A stretch of DNA of 13,880 bases, taken from NCBI GenBank assembly GCA_946482655.1, contig CAMLSA010000088.1:1-13880 (forward strand), read 5' to 3'. This DNA is from an uncultured Sphingomonas sp. (GTDB lineage: Bacteria; Pseudomonadota; Alphaproteobacteria; Sphingomonadales; Sphingomonadaceae). Positions 6,865 through 12,840 of the stretch are shown piece by piece. Each line of letters starts with the position of its first letter. The stretch's first letter is position 1. The position numbers and the translations under genes are program-made. The notes under the pieces are model-generated. The model was not told the DNA's origin. It saw nothing but the letters and a program-made list of their open reading frames with translations, and searched no databases.

Positions 6865-7689
6865 ATGACCAAAGCCGCAATCGACCTGACCATTCGCAAC
6901 CCGGCGTTCGACATGGAGAATGCCGAATTCATCTGGGCGCGCACACCCGAGTTCGCGGTGATCTGGAACGCGATGGGGACCGGCGCGACCTCATCCGAGC
7001 CCTATCTCAACCGCGTGATGATGCGCGCGCGCAAGAAGATCGGTGCGACAGATAAGTTGTACCGCGACATCGCGGAATTCGTTGGGCAAGAATCGAACCA
7101 CTGTCGAATGCACGAACGCTTCAACAAGCGGATGGAGGCGCTGGGCTACGGGATGTTTCGCGAGGAAGAGGAGCGGCTCAACGCCGATTATCGGCGCATT
7201 CTCGACAAGAAGTCGTTCGCCTTCAACCTGGCCTATTGCGCCGGGTTCGAGAATTTCACGCTGTTCTCGGCCAAGTTCATGTACGAAGAGGCACAGGACA
7301 TGTTCGAGGGCGCGAACATGGAGAGCGCCGATCTGATCCTCTGGCACCTGGCCGAAGAATTCGAGCATCGCTCGCTCTGCCATGAGGTATTCGCGCGGCT
7401 TTCGGGCAATTATTTCATGCGCGCTTATGGTGTGATCTATTCCTACATCCACCTCAACACACATCTTGGCCGTGTCGTGAAGAACTTCCTCGCCCAATAT
7501 CGCGCCGGTATGAGCGACGCCGAGCGCAAAGCGTCGATCAAGCGCGAGAAGGCGTATACGCGGCGGTTCATGCTCTATTTCCTGCCGCGCGCTCTGCTCA
7601 TCCTCCTCCCCTTCTACGATCCGGGGAAAGCGCGGATGCCGGAGAATCTTCGCAAGTCGCTTGATCGCTACAAGGCGATGACCGTCTGA
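6865..7689 (+). CDS. PF10118/COG3687 'metal-dependent hydrolase' family protein with diiron-type motif
   Basis: ATG 6865 has AGAGGA at 6853-6858, six bases upstream, and gives 274 residues; the frame is open further upstream but without a better start. The protein resembles the family catalogued as 'predicted metal-dependent hydrolase' (PF10118, COG3687), through segments such as EPYLNRVM, FVGQESNHCRMHERFN, GFENFTLF and WHLAEEFEHRSLCHEVF. The carboxylates and histidines fall in the order Glu45, Glu76-x-x-His79, Glu129, Glu165-x-x-His168. This is the pattern of ferritin-like four-helix diiron proteins, so an oxidative diiron enzyme is at least as plausible as a hydrolase. A hydrophobic segment near the C-terminus (MLYFLPRALLILLPFY) could contact the membrane. 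The substrate is unknown. The neighbours give no pathway clue. Confidence 0.85.
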   Translation: MTKAAIDLTIRNPAFDMENAEFIWARTPEFAVIWNAMGTGATSSEPYLNRVMMRARKKIGATDKLYRDIAEFVGQESNHCRMHERFNKRMEALGYGMFREEEERLNADYRRILDKKSFAFNLAYCAGFENFTLFSAKFMYEEAQDMFEGANMESADLILWHLAEEFEHRSLCHEVFARLSGNYFMRAYGVIYSYIHLNTHLGRVVKNFLAQYRAGMSDAERKASIKREKAYTRRFMLYFLPRALLILLPFYDPGKARMPENLRKSLDRYKAMTV

Positions 7690-7747
7690 TCCTCCCTACC
7701 GTCTCAGCCCGCGATGCAGAAATTTCGATAGCCATGCAGATATGAAC

Positions 7748-7768
7748 GAGCGTAATTTCATTTCGCTC
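7748..7768. terminator. Short hairpin between convergent genes
   Basis: GAGCGTAAT (7748-7756) pairs with ATTTCGCTC (7760-7768) around a three-base loop, with one mismatch. It overlaps the stop codon of the response regulator (7758-7760) and lies between two convergent genes. No T-run of useful length follows on either strand, so the terminator role is tentative. Confidence 0.3.
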
Positions 7769-8183
7769 TAGAAGATTGCCCCCGGTTCCGCCGCCCCGCG
7801 GCGCCGGGTGCGGACCGGGCATCGAGGAGGCCGTTGAGCGCCGCCAAAAGCGTGCCGTCATCGAACGGCTTGTTCAATATGACGCCCCCGTCGACGATCT
7901 CCGCATGGGCGGCGGCGTTGGGGTCGCCCGTCATATAAGCCACCGCGATATTATGCCGCACCGTTCGCGCGAACTTGGCGACATCCCAGCCGGTCGGGCC
8001 GTCGCCCAGACCGATGTCGATCACGAGCACGTCCACGTCGTCGGACAGCTCTTTCAGGCGCTCGATCGCAACCGAGCCATTGGCGGCCTTCTTGACCACC
8101 CATCCTTCCTCTTCGAGTGCGGCGGATGCGCTCAGCATCACCAGCGGATCGTCTTCCACTACCAACAAATTCGCGGGCAGCAT
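7758..8183 (-). CDS. Single-domain response regulator (receiver only)
   Basis: A cytoplasmic phospho-acceptor domain with no output domain. Residues 4-122 form the receiver. Asp11/Asp12 are the acidic pocket, Asp56 (in VLVIDIGLG) is the phosphorylation site, Thr85 (YMTGD) the switch residue and Lys105 (NKPF) the conserved lysine. A tail of about 20 residues rich in Arg, Ala and Gly follows. ATG 8183 is chosen because GGGAG lies five bases upstream; the upstream ATG 8195 has its GGAGG directly abutting it. No histidine kinase is in the window, so the partner is unknown. It lies 122 bp downstream of amn on the same strand and may be cotranscribed or separate. Confidence 0.9.
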   Translation of the reverse strand: MLPANLLVVEDDPLVMLSASAALEEEGWVVKKAANGSVAIERLKELSDDVDVLVIDIGLGDGPTGWDVAKFARTVRHNIAVAYMTGDPNAAAHAEIVDGGVILNKPFDDGTLLAALNGLLDARSAPGAAGRRNRGQSSRAK

Positions 8184-8305
8184 GTCTTCTCCCATCCTCC
8201 GAGCAGCCGAGCCGAGTCATGAGTGCAAGGGCAAGGCGCAGTGTCTGCTTATGGACATAGGGGCAATCCCCGCGCGGCGGATGGTTCCGCAAATGAGACC
8301 GGCGT

Positions 8306-9754
8306 CTACCGGAATGGCGGTTCGTCGAAGGCGCGCAGCTTTCGGCTGTGGAGGCGGCCGCCTTCGCCGCGCAACTGGTCGACCGCGGCGATTCCGATCT
8401 GGAGATGCTCGGCGATCGCGCGTTCGTAGAAGCGGTTTGCCTGGCCGGGCAGCTTGATCTCGCCATGGATCGGCTTGTCCGAAACGCACAGCAGCGTGCC
8501 GTAAGGCACGCGGAATCGATAGCCTTGGGCGGCGAGCGTCGCCGATTCCATGTCGATCGCCACCGCGCGGCTCTGGCTGAAGCGCAGCGCCGAGGCGGTG
8601 TAGCGGAGTTCCCAGTTCCGATCGTCCGAGGTGACCACCGTGCCGGTCCGCATCCGGAGCTTCAGCTGCTCGCGGCTTTCGCCCGAGACGATCTCGGCCG
8701 CGCGGGTCAGCGCCTGCTGGACTTCGGCGATCGCCGGAATCGGGATCTCGGGTGGGAGCACGCTGTCGAGGACATGATCGTCGCGCAGATAGGCGTGGGC
8801 CAGCACATAGTCGCCTATGCGCTGGCTGGGGCGCAGGCCGCCGCAATGGCCGATCATCAGCCAGGCGGCCGGGCGCAGCACCGCGAGATGATCGGTGATC
8901 GTCTTAGCGTTGGACGGACCCACGCCGATATTGACCAGCGTAATCCCCGACCGGTCGGGGGCGACCAGATGATAGGCGGGCATCTGGTGGCGGCGCCAGG
9001 CGCTGTCGGCGATCGCCTGGCGCGGATCCGGATCCCCGGGGCGGATCTCGACCCCGCCGGCGCCGCTCAGCAGGGTGTAGCGGCTGTCGCCGTCGATCTG
9101 CTCGATTGCCCAGTGGACGAACTCGTCGACATAGCGATGATAGTTGGTGAACAGGATATAGTCCTGGACATGGCTTGGCGGCGTGCCGGTGTAATGCCTG
9201 AGCCGCGCCAGGCTGAAATCGACCCGGGGCGCATCGAACAGCGCGAGCGGGCGGGCCGAGCCCTCCGCATGGACCCAGAGCCCGTCGGCCAGCTCGTCGC
9301 CGATCTGCGACAATTCGGTCGAGGGGAAGATCCGCGCGAGATCGAATGCCGCCGCCCCGGTCAGGTCGAGATCGTCGCCCGCGTCGAGCACATAGCTGTA
9401 CGGAATCTCGGCGGCGCCGATCCCCGCTTCGACCTGCACCCCATAGTCGTCGAGCAGAAGATCGATCTGCTGGGCAAGGTAGGGAGCGAACAGCGCGGGC
9501 TGGGTGACCGCGATCGCATAATCGCCCGCCGCCTGGAGCCGCCCATAGGCGCGGCCGAGCGGCCCCGGATCGCGATGGCCGTCATAGTGCAGCCGGACCT
9601 CGGGATAGGCGAAGGCGCCGTTGCCGCGCATTGCCGGATCGGGCCGCTCGCCGGTACGAATATAACGGGTCAGCGCCCCACGCAGGCGGGAGACCGATTG
9701 CTGGTAGAGCGCGTCGAGCTGGTCGACGATCTTCAGGCTCTTGTCGGACGGCAA
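8306..9754 (-). CDS. amn: AMP nucleosidase
   Basis: This enzyme hydrolyses AMP to adenine and ribose 5-phosphate, in purine salvage and adenylate control. At 482 residues it is near the E. coli enzyme's length. The N-terminal Amn-specific domain covers roughly residues 10-170. The C-terminal nucleoside-phosphorylase-like domain (about 260-455) carries VNIGVGPSNAKTITDHL, the GHCGGLRPSQ loop (302-311), RTGTVVTSDDRNWELR, the AIDMESATLA ribose-binding segment (about 399-408) and SDKPIHGEIKLPGQAN. The start is TTG 9754 with a strong GAGGGAG six bases upstream and no ATG nearby in frame. It begins 26 bp after the peroxiredoxin stop, so the two are very probably one operon. Identity is secure. Confidence 0.95.
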   Translation of the reverse strand: MPSDKSLKIVDQLDALYQQSVSRLRGALTRYIRTGERPDPAMRGNGAFAYPEVRLHYDGHRDPGPLGRAYGRLQAAGDYAIAVTQPALFAPYLAQQIDLLLDDYGVQVEAGIGAAEIPYSYVLDAGDDLDLTGAAAFDLARIFPSTELSQIGDELADGLWVHAEGSARPLALFDAPRVDFSLARLRHYTGTPPSHVQDYILFTNYHRYVDEFVHWAIEQIDGDSRYTLLSGAGGVEIRPGDPDPRQAIADSAWRRHQMPAYHLVAPDRSGITLVNIGVGPSNAKTITDHLAVLRPAAWLMIGHCGGLRPSQRIGDYVLAHAYLRDDHVLDSVLPPEIPIPAIAEVQQALTRAAEIVSGESREQLKLRMRTGTVVTSDDRNWELRYTASALRFSQSRAVAIDMESATLAAQGYRFRVPYGTLLCVSDKPIHGEIKLPGQANRFYERAIAEHLQIGIAAVDQLRGEGGRLHSRKLRAFDEPPFR

Positions 9755-9780
9755 TCGATGCTCCCTCTGCGCGGCGGAGC

Positions 9781-10263
9781 CTAAAGCTGACCCAGCATAT
9801 GTTCGGCGCTGCTGACATTATACTCGCGTGGTGCCTCGATGTTGAGCGTGGTGACGACCCCATCCTTGACGATCATCGAGAAGCGTTGGCCGCGCAGGCC
9901 AAGCCCGGCCCCGGTGGCGTCCATCGTCAGCCCGAGCGCCTTGGCGAAATCGCCATTGCCGTCGGCGAGCATCGTCACCTTGCCGTCGGCACCGGCCGAT
10001 TTACCCCAGGCGCCCATCACGAAGGCATCGTTGACAGCGGTGCAGACGATCTCGTCGACGCCCTTCGCCCTGAGCTCGGCGGCCTTTTCAACGAAGCCCG
10101 GCAGATGCTTGGCCGAACAGGTCGGGGTGAAGGCGCCCGGCACCGAGAAGAGCGCGACGGTGCGGCCCTTGAACAGCTCGTCGCCGCTCACGTCGACGGG
10201 CCCCTCGTCGGTCATCTTCTTGAATGTGATGGCGGGGATGCGATCTCCCTGGACGATCGTCAT
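9781..10263 (-). CDS. Peroxiredoxin, Prx5-like (160 aa)
   Basis: This thiol peroxidase reduces hydrogen peroxide and organic hydroperoxides. The peroxidatic cysteine is Cys49 in PGAFTPTCS, with the usual Pro-x-x-x-Thr-x-x-Cys arrangement. A second cysteine, Cys74, lies in EIVCTAVNDAFV, a position common in bacterial Prx5 proteins. There is no C-terminal resolving cysteine, so turnover probably uses an external thiol such as glutathione. The protein has no export signal. ATG 10263 has AGGAGA eight bases upstream; the upstream-extended frame lacks family similarity and is rejected. The downstream amn starts 26 bp on, suggesting cotranscription. The 121-bp gap to the upstream glycosyltransferase could hold its promoter. 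Confidence 0.94.
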   Translation of the reverse strand: MTIVQGDRIPAITFKKMTDEGPVDVSGDELFKGRTVALFSVPGAFTPTCSAKHLPGFVEKAAELRAKGVDEIVCTAVNDAFVMGAWGKSAGADGKVTMLADGNGDFAKALGLTMDATGAGLGLRGQRFSMIVKDGVVTTLNIEAPREYNVSSAEHMLGQL

Positions 10264-10350
10264 ATCGGTGCTCTCCTGTGTGCCGAGGGGTGATAGTGCC
10301 GCCATGTTGCAGTTCGCCGGCGGAAATTGCGAGCCCTTTGACGCGAGTTT

Positions 10351-10374
10351 CTCCCCTTCTGCGCGCACGGGGAG
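10351..10374. terminator. Hairpin between glycosyltransferase and peroxiredoxin genes
   Basis: CTCCCC (10351-10356) pairs with GGGGAG (10369-10374) around a 12-base loop. On the minus strand it lies just after the glycosyltransferase stop. No T-run follows, so termination is only a possibility; it may equally be a transcript-processing structure. Confidence 0.25.
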
Positions 10375-10384
10375 GACAGCTTCG

Positions 10385-11347
10385 TCACACCCGCTCCCTC
10401 AGCCTCAGCAGCCAGGGCGCGAGGAAGGGTGCAATCCGCATGATCGTCAGCGCCTTGCGCCAGCGCGGGCTGCGGCCGCCGACGCCGAGGCGGACAAGAT
10501 CGGCGACTCCGGCGCGGACTTGGCCGTCCGCGATCCGCGCGAACGCGTCCTCGATCGCCATTTCGCCTTCTATCCGGCGGCACATCGCCTCGGCCGCCGC
10601 CTGCTCGGGCCTTCCCGCGAGGTGCGTGCGCGCCTTCTCCATCACCGCATGGGCGGTGCGCAGCATCACCGGCGTATTGCCCGACATCTGCCCTTCGCGC
10701 CGGCGGTAGCGCGCGATCGGGCGCGGCACATAGGCGAGCTCCCAGCCGGCCGCAAGCAGCCTGATCCAGGCATCGAGATCCTCCGACGATTCGAGGCTGG
10801 TGTCGAAGCCCCCGATTGCCTCGATCGCCTCGCGCCGCATCGCCGTCAGCCCGAAGATGTTGAACTCGCGCCGGATCACCCGTTCAAGCGTCGCGGGCAG
10901 AACCTGCGGGCAATAGGTGGAGAAAAGCTCGCCGGCCCGGTCCGCCCCGAAGAAGGTCGCGTCGCCGGTCGCGAGGCCGATCCGGGGCGACGCATCGAGC
11001 GCGGCGATCATCGCCGAGACGAAATAGGGCTCGAGCATATCGTCGCCGTCGAGCAACGCTACATAGGGCGTGTCCGATGCCGCGATCGCCCGGTTGCGCG
11101 CTGTCGGCAGGCCGCCATTGTCGGTATGAAGGAAGCCGATGCGCGGATCGGAGAGATAAGGCGCGACATGCCCAGCCACCGTCTCGTCGCCGTCGTCGAC
11201 GACGATCGCTCGCCAGTCCTTCCGGTCCTGCCCGATCAGCGAGTCGAGGGCGTCGGCGAGCATTGCGGACACTCCATAGGCGGGGATTACCACGGTCATC
11301 GCGGCCGGGCATGCGCCCGGCGCCCTTTCGCCTGATTGCGTCGTCAT
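10385..11347 (-). CDS. Family 2 glycosyltransferase
   Basis: A GT-A fold enzyme transferring a sugar from a nucleotide-sugar to an unknown acceptor, typically a surface polysaccharide or lipid. VVIPAYG (19-25) begins the nucleotide-binding fold and Asp51/Asp52 contact the base or ribose. Asp100-Gly-Asp102 is the metal-binding DxD, and Glu189-Asp190 in SSEDLDAW is the likely catalytic-base region. YRRREGQMSGN follows as in many GT2 enzymes. A helical C-terminal part ends in a basic amphipathic helix (APWLLRLRERV) that could lie on the membrane. ATG 11347 gives 320 residues; ATG 11299 (MTVVIPAYG) is a plausible shorter start. Neither has a good ribosome-binding site. No other polysaccharide genes are nearby, so the pathway cannot be named. 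Confidence 0.9.
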   Translation of the reverse strand: MTTQSGERAPGACPAAMTVVIPAYGVSAMLADALDSLIGQDRKDWRAIVVDDGDETVAGHVAPYLSDPRIGFLHTDNGGLPTARNRAIAASDTPYVALLDGDDMLEPYFVSAMIAALDASPRIGLATGDATFFGADRAGELFSTYCPQVLPATLERVIRREFNIFGLTAMRREAIEAIGGFDTSLESSEDLDAWIRLLAAGWELAYVPRPIARYRRREGQMSGNTPVMLRTAHAVMEKARTHLAGRPEQAAAEAMCRRIEGEMAIEDAFARIADGQVRAGVADLVRLGVGGRSPRWRKALTIMRIAPFLAPWLLRLRERV

Positions 11348-11371
11348 GGCGGAGGACTATAAAAGTCGGCG
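11336..11371 (+). promoter_or_regulatory. Compact divergent promoter region, possible leaderless yqgE start
   Basis: The divergent genes at 11347 and 11372 are separated by 24 bp. On the plus strand TTGCGT (11336-11341) and TATAAA (11358-11363) are 16 bp apart, placing transcription start about at ATG 11372, which has no ribosome-binding site. On the minus strand TATAGT (11361-11356) overlaps the same bases and would start transcription close to ATG 11347. The hexamers are visible; leaderless transcription is inferred. Confidence 0.4.
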
Positions 11372-11932
11372 ATGGATGCGCCAGCCTCTCTCCGTGGCCA
11401 ATGTCTGCTCGCCATGCCCGGCATCGGCGACCCGCGCTTCGAAAAGGCCGTGATCGCGATGTGCGCGCATGACGAGAACGGCGCCCTCGGGGTCGGAGTC
11501 GGCCAGATCCTCCCCGGCATCACCCTGCACCGGTTGTTCGATCAGCTCTCGATCGAACCCGGCCTCGCCCCCGATTGCGGCATCCATATCGGCGGGCCGG
11601 TCGAGCCCCAGCGCGGCTTCGTCCTCCACAGCACCGATTGGACGGGCGGCGACACGCTGCTGGTCGACGGGCGCTGGGGCCTGACCTCGACGCTCGACGT
11701 GCTGCGCGCGATCGCCGAGGCCAGGGGACCGAAGCAGTGGCTGGTCGCGCTGGGCTATGCCGGCTGGGGCGAGGGACAGCTGGACAACGAGATGCGGCGC
11801 CATGGCTGGCTAGCGACTCGAGGTGACGACAGCATCATTTTCGATCAGGAAGCTCCCCGGCGATGGGAATTGGCGATGCGATCGGCCGGTATCGATCCGC
11901 GATTGCTCGCGCCCACGAGCGGGCAGGCGTAG
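11372..11932 (+). CDS. YqgE/AlgH family protein (UPF0301)
   Basis: A 186-residue cytoplasmic protein of the YqgE/AlgH family, whose biochemical role is not firmly established. Matching segments are GQCLLAMPGIGDPRFEKAVIAMCAHDENGALGV at the N-terminus, the hallmark IGGPVEPQRGFVLHS near residue 72, and the C-terminal ALGYAGWGEGQLDNE. ATG 11372 is the first possible start: an in-frame TAA lies at 11360-11362. No ribosome-binding site precedes it, and a -10-like TATAAA sits 9 bases upstream, so the message may be leaderless. It is divergent from the glycosyltransferase. Family identity is secure; the function remains open. Confidence 0.95.
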   Translation: MDAPASLRGQCLLAMPGIGDPRFEKAVIAMCAHDENGALGVGVGQILPGITLHRLFDQLSIEPGLAPDCGIHIGGPVEPQRGFVLHSTDWTGGDTLLVDGRWGLTSTLDVLRAIAEARGPKQWLVALGYAGWGEGQLDNEMRRHGWLATRGDDSIIFDQEAPRRWELAMRSAGIDPRLLAPTSGQA

Positions 11933-11969
11933 CCGAGTCGACACTTCCGCCGTCGAACACGCCACTCGT

Positions 11970-11997
11970 TTCGGTAACGTACTGAAAGATTTATACT
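11970..11997 (+). promoter_or_regulatory. Candidate promoter for the secreted four-cysteine protein
   Basis: In a locally AT-rich patch, TATACT (11992-11997) is a near-perfect -10. The best -35, TTCGGT at 11970-11975, is weak at 16 bp spacing. The implied leader of about 110 bases contains a small hairpin (GCGGA 12006-12010 with TCCGC 12021-12025) and an orphan AAGGAG near 12033 that precedes no start codon. Confidence 0.35.
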
Positions 11998-12113
11998 TTA
12001 GGCCTGCGGATTAAGCATTTTCCGCAAGACTTAAGGAGCAATTCAGGTCAATCTTCCCTGCGGGATGGTCGCTCACAGGGGGCGGCCAGGGCACCTTGGG
12101 GGAGTATACCCGA

Positions 12114-12602
12114 ATGCGTAAGCTCATGTGCGCGGCGGCCGTCGCGCTGTCGGCGGTGTCGCCGGCGAATGCCGCCTGCTGGTCGGCGGATCATGCCAGC
12201 GCGGCTAGGATCCGCGATCTTCAAACCTTTCTGATGGTGGAAACCCTGCGCTGCAACGCGATGGGTTTCAACATCTCGGCGGACTACAACGCGTTCGTTC
12301 GTGGCAATCGCGCGGCGATCGGGCAGGCCAACAGCCAGCTCAAGTCGTTTTTCATAAAATCGTCCGGCCCCGTCTATGGCCAGAGCGCCTACGACCGGTT
12401 CACCACCCGGCTCGCCAACAGCTACGGCTCGGCCCGCACCAATGAAGACACCTGCGGCATGGCCGCCGGCGTCGCGGCCGAGGCCGCGCAGATGGATAAT
12501 TCGAGCGAAGGGCTCGAAATGATCGCGGATCGTCAGGGCCTCGACCCTGTGCTGCCCGGTGGCCGTTGCGGCCAGAGCTCGATGGCCGCGCGCGAGCGCT
12601 AG
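12114..12602 (+). CDS. Secreted protein of unknown function with four cysteines (162 aa)
   Basis: ATG 12114 is preceded by GGGGAG about 10 bases upstream and opens a clear Sec signal peptide (MRKLMCAAAVALSAVSPANA), cleaved before ACWSADH. The upstream TTG 12096 would only extend the signal sequence. The mature part is about 142 residues, with four cysteines (ACW, LRCN, DTCG, GRCG) that could form two disulfides in the periplasm. The sequence is polar, helical, alanine-rich and soluble-looking, with no membrane helix after the signal and no motif I recognise. A strong intrinsic terminator follows, so it is a separate unit from ahcY despite the same direction. I assign no function. Confidence 0.8.
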   Translation: MRKLMCAAAVALSAVSPANAACWSADHASAARIRDLQTFLMVETLRCNAMGFNISADYNAFVRGNRAAIGQANSQLKSFFIKSSGPVYGQSAYDRFTTRLANSYGSARTNEDTCGMAAGVAAEAAQMDNSSEGLEMIADRQGLDPVLPGGRCGQSSMAARER

Positions 12603-12622
12603 GCCTTACGATCGACTTTGAA

Positions 12623-12645
12623 CCCCCTCGCTCCAGAAGAGGGGG
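12623..12645 (+). terminator. GC-rich hairpin after the secreted-protein gene
   Basis: CCCCCTC (12623-12629) pairs with GAGGGGG (12639-12645), a perfect 7-bp stem with a 9-base loop, 20 bp after the stop codon. No T-run follows. It precedes the stronger terminator at 12662-12702 and may assist it or protect the 3' end. Confidence 0.4.
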
Positions 12646-12661
12646 ATCTCGTCGAGCGATG

Positions 12662-12702
12662 AAAGCCGGACCGTGGACGCTATGCGCCCGCGGCTTTTTT
12701 TT
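12662..12702 (+). terminator. Intrinsic terminator with T8 tract
   Basis: AAAGCCG (12662-12668) pairs with CGGCTTT (12691-12697), and the intervening bases fold into an inner stem: GGACGC (12675-12680) with GCGCCC (12684-12689), one mismatch. Eight consecutive Ts (12695-12702) end it. This is the clearest terminator in the window. It ends transcription of the secreted-protein gene and insulates ahcY. Confidence 0.8.
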
Positions 12703-12740
12703 GCCTGCTCCAATTCTCCGCTCCTTGAGGGGGGCATCGC

Positions 12741-12760
12741 ATATAAAGATATCTTTATAT
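12741..12760. promoter_or_regulatory. Perfect 20-bp palindrome upstream of ahcY; probable SahR/SamR-type operator
   Basis: ATATAAAGATATCTTTATAT is its own exact reverse complement and stands out as AT-only apart from one G and one C in very GC-rich DNA. It lies about 80 bp upstream of the ahcY start. A -35-like TTGAGG (12725-12730) is upstream, and the palindrome would cover the -10 position, so a bound protein should block transcription. ArsR-family regulators SahR and SamR are known to control methionine-cycle genes, including ahcY, in Proteobacteria through palindromic sites. Assigning this site to them is inference from gene context and symmetry. Confidence 0.65.
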
Positions 12761-12840
12761 TTGCATTTGGCGGCCTGCCCGGCTATTGCGCGGCCATTGC
12801 CGCCGGCGATCCGGCTGCCCCAGTCTCGAGGAGAAGCAAG

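Noticed and set aside
8348..9784. 478-residue open frame antisense to amn
   Set aside because: A shadow of the amn reading frame, with low-complexity R/A/D/G-rich translation and no recognisable domain.
12603..12840. SAH riboswitch upstream of ahcY
   Set aside because: I cannot find the conserved core or pairing of that class; the leader instead holds a terminator of the upstream gene and a DNA palindrome.
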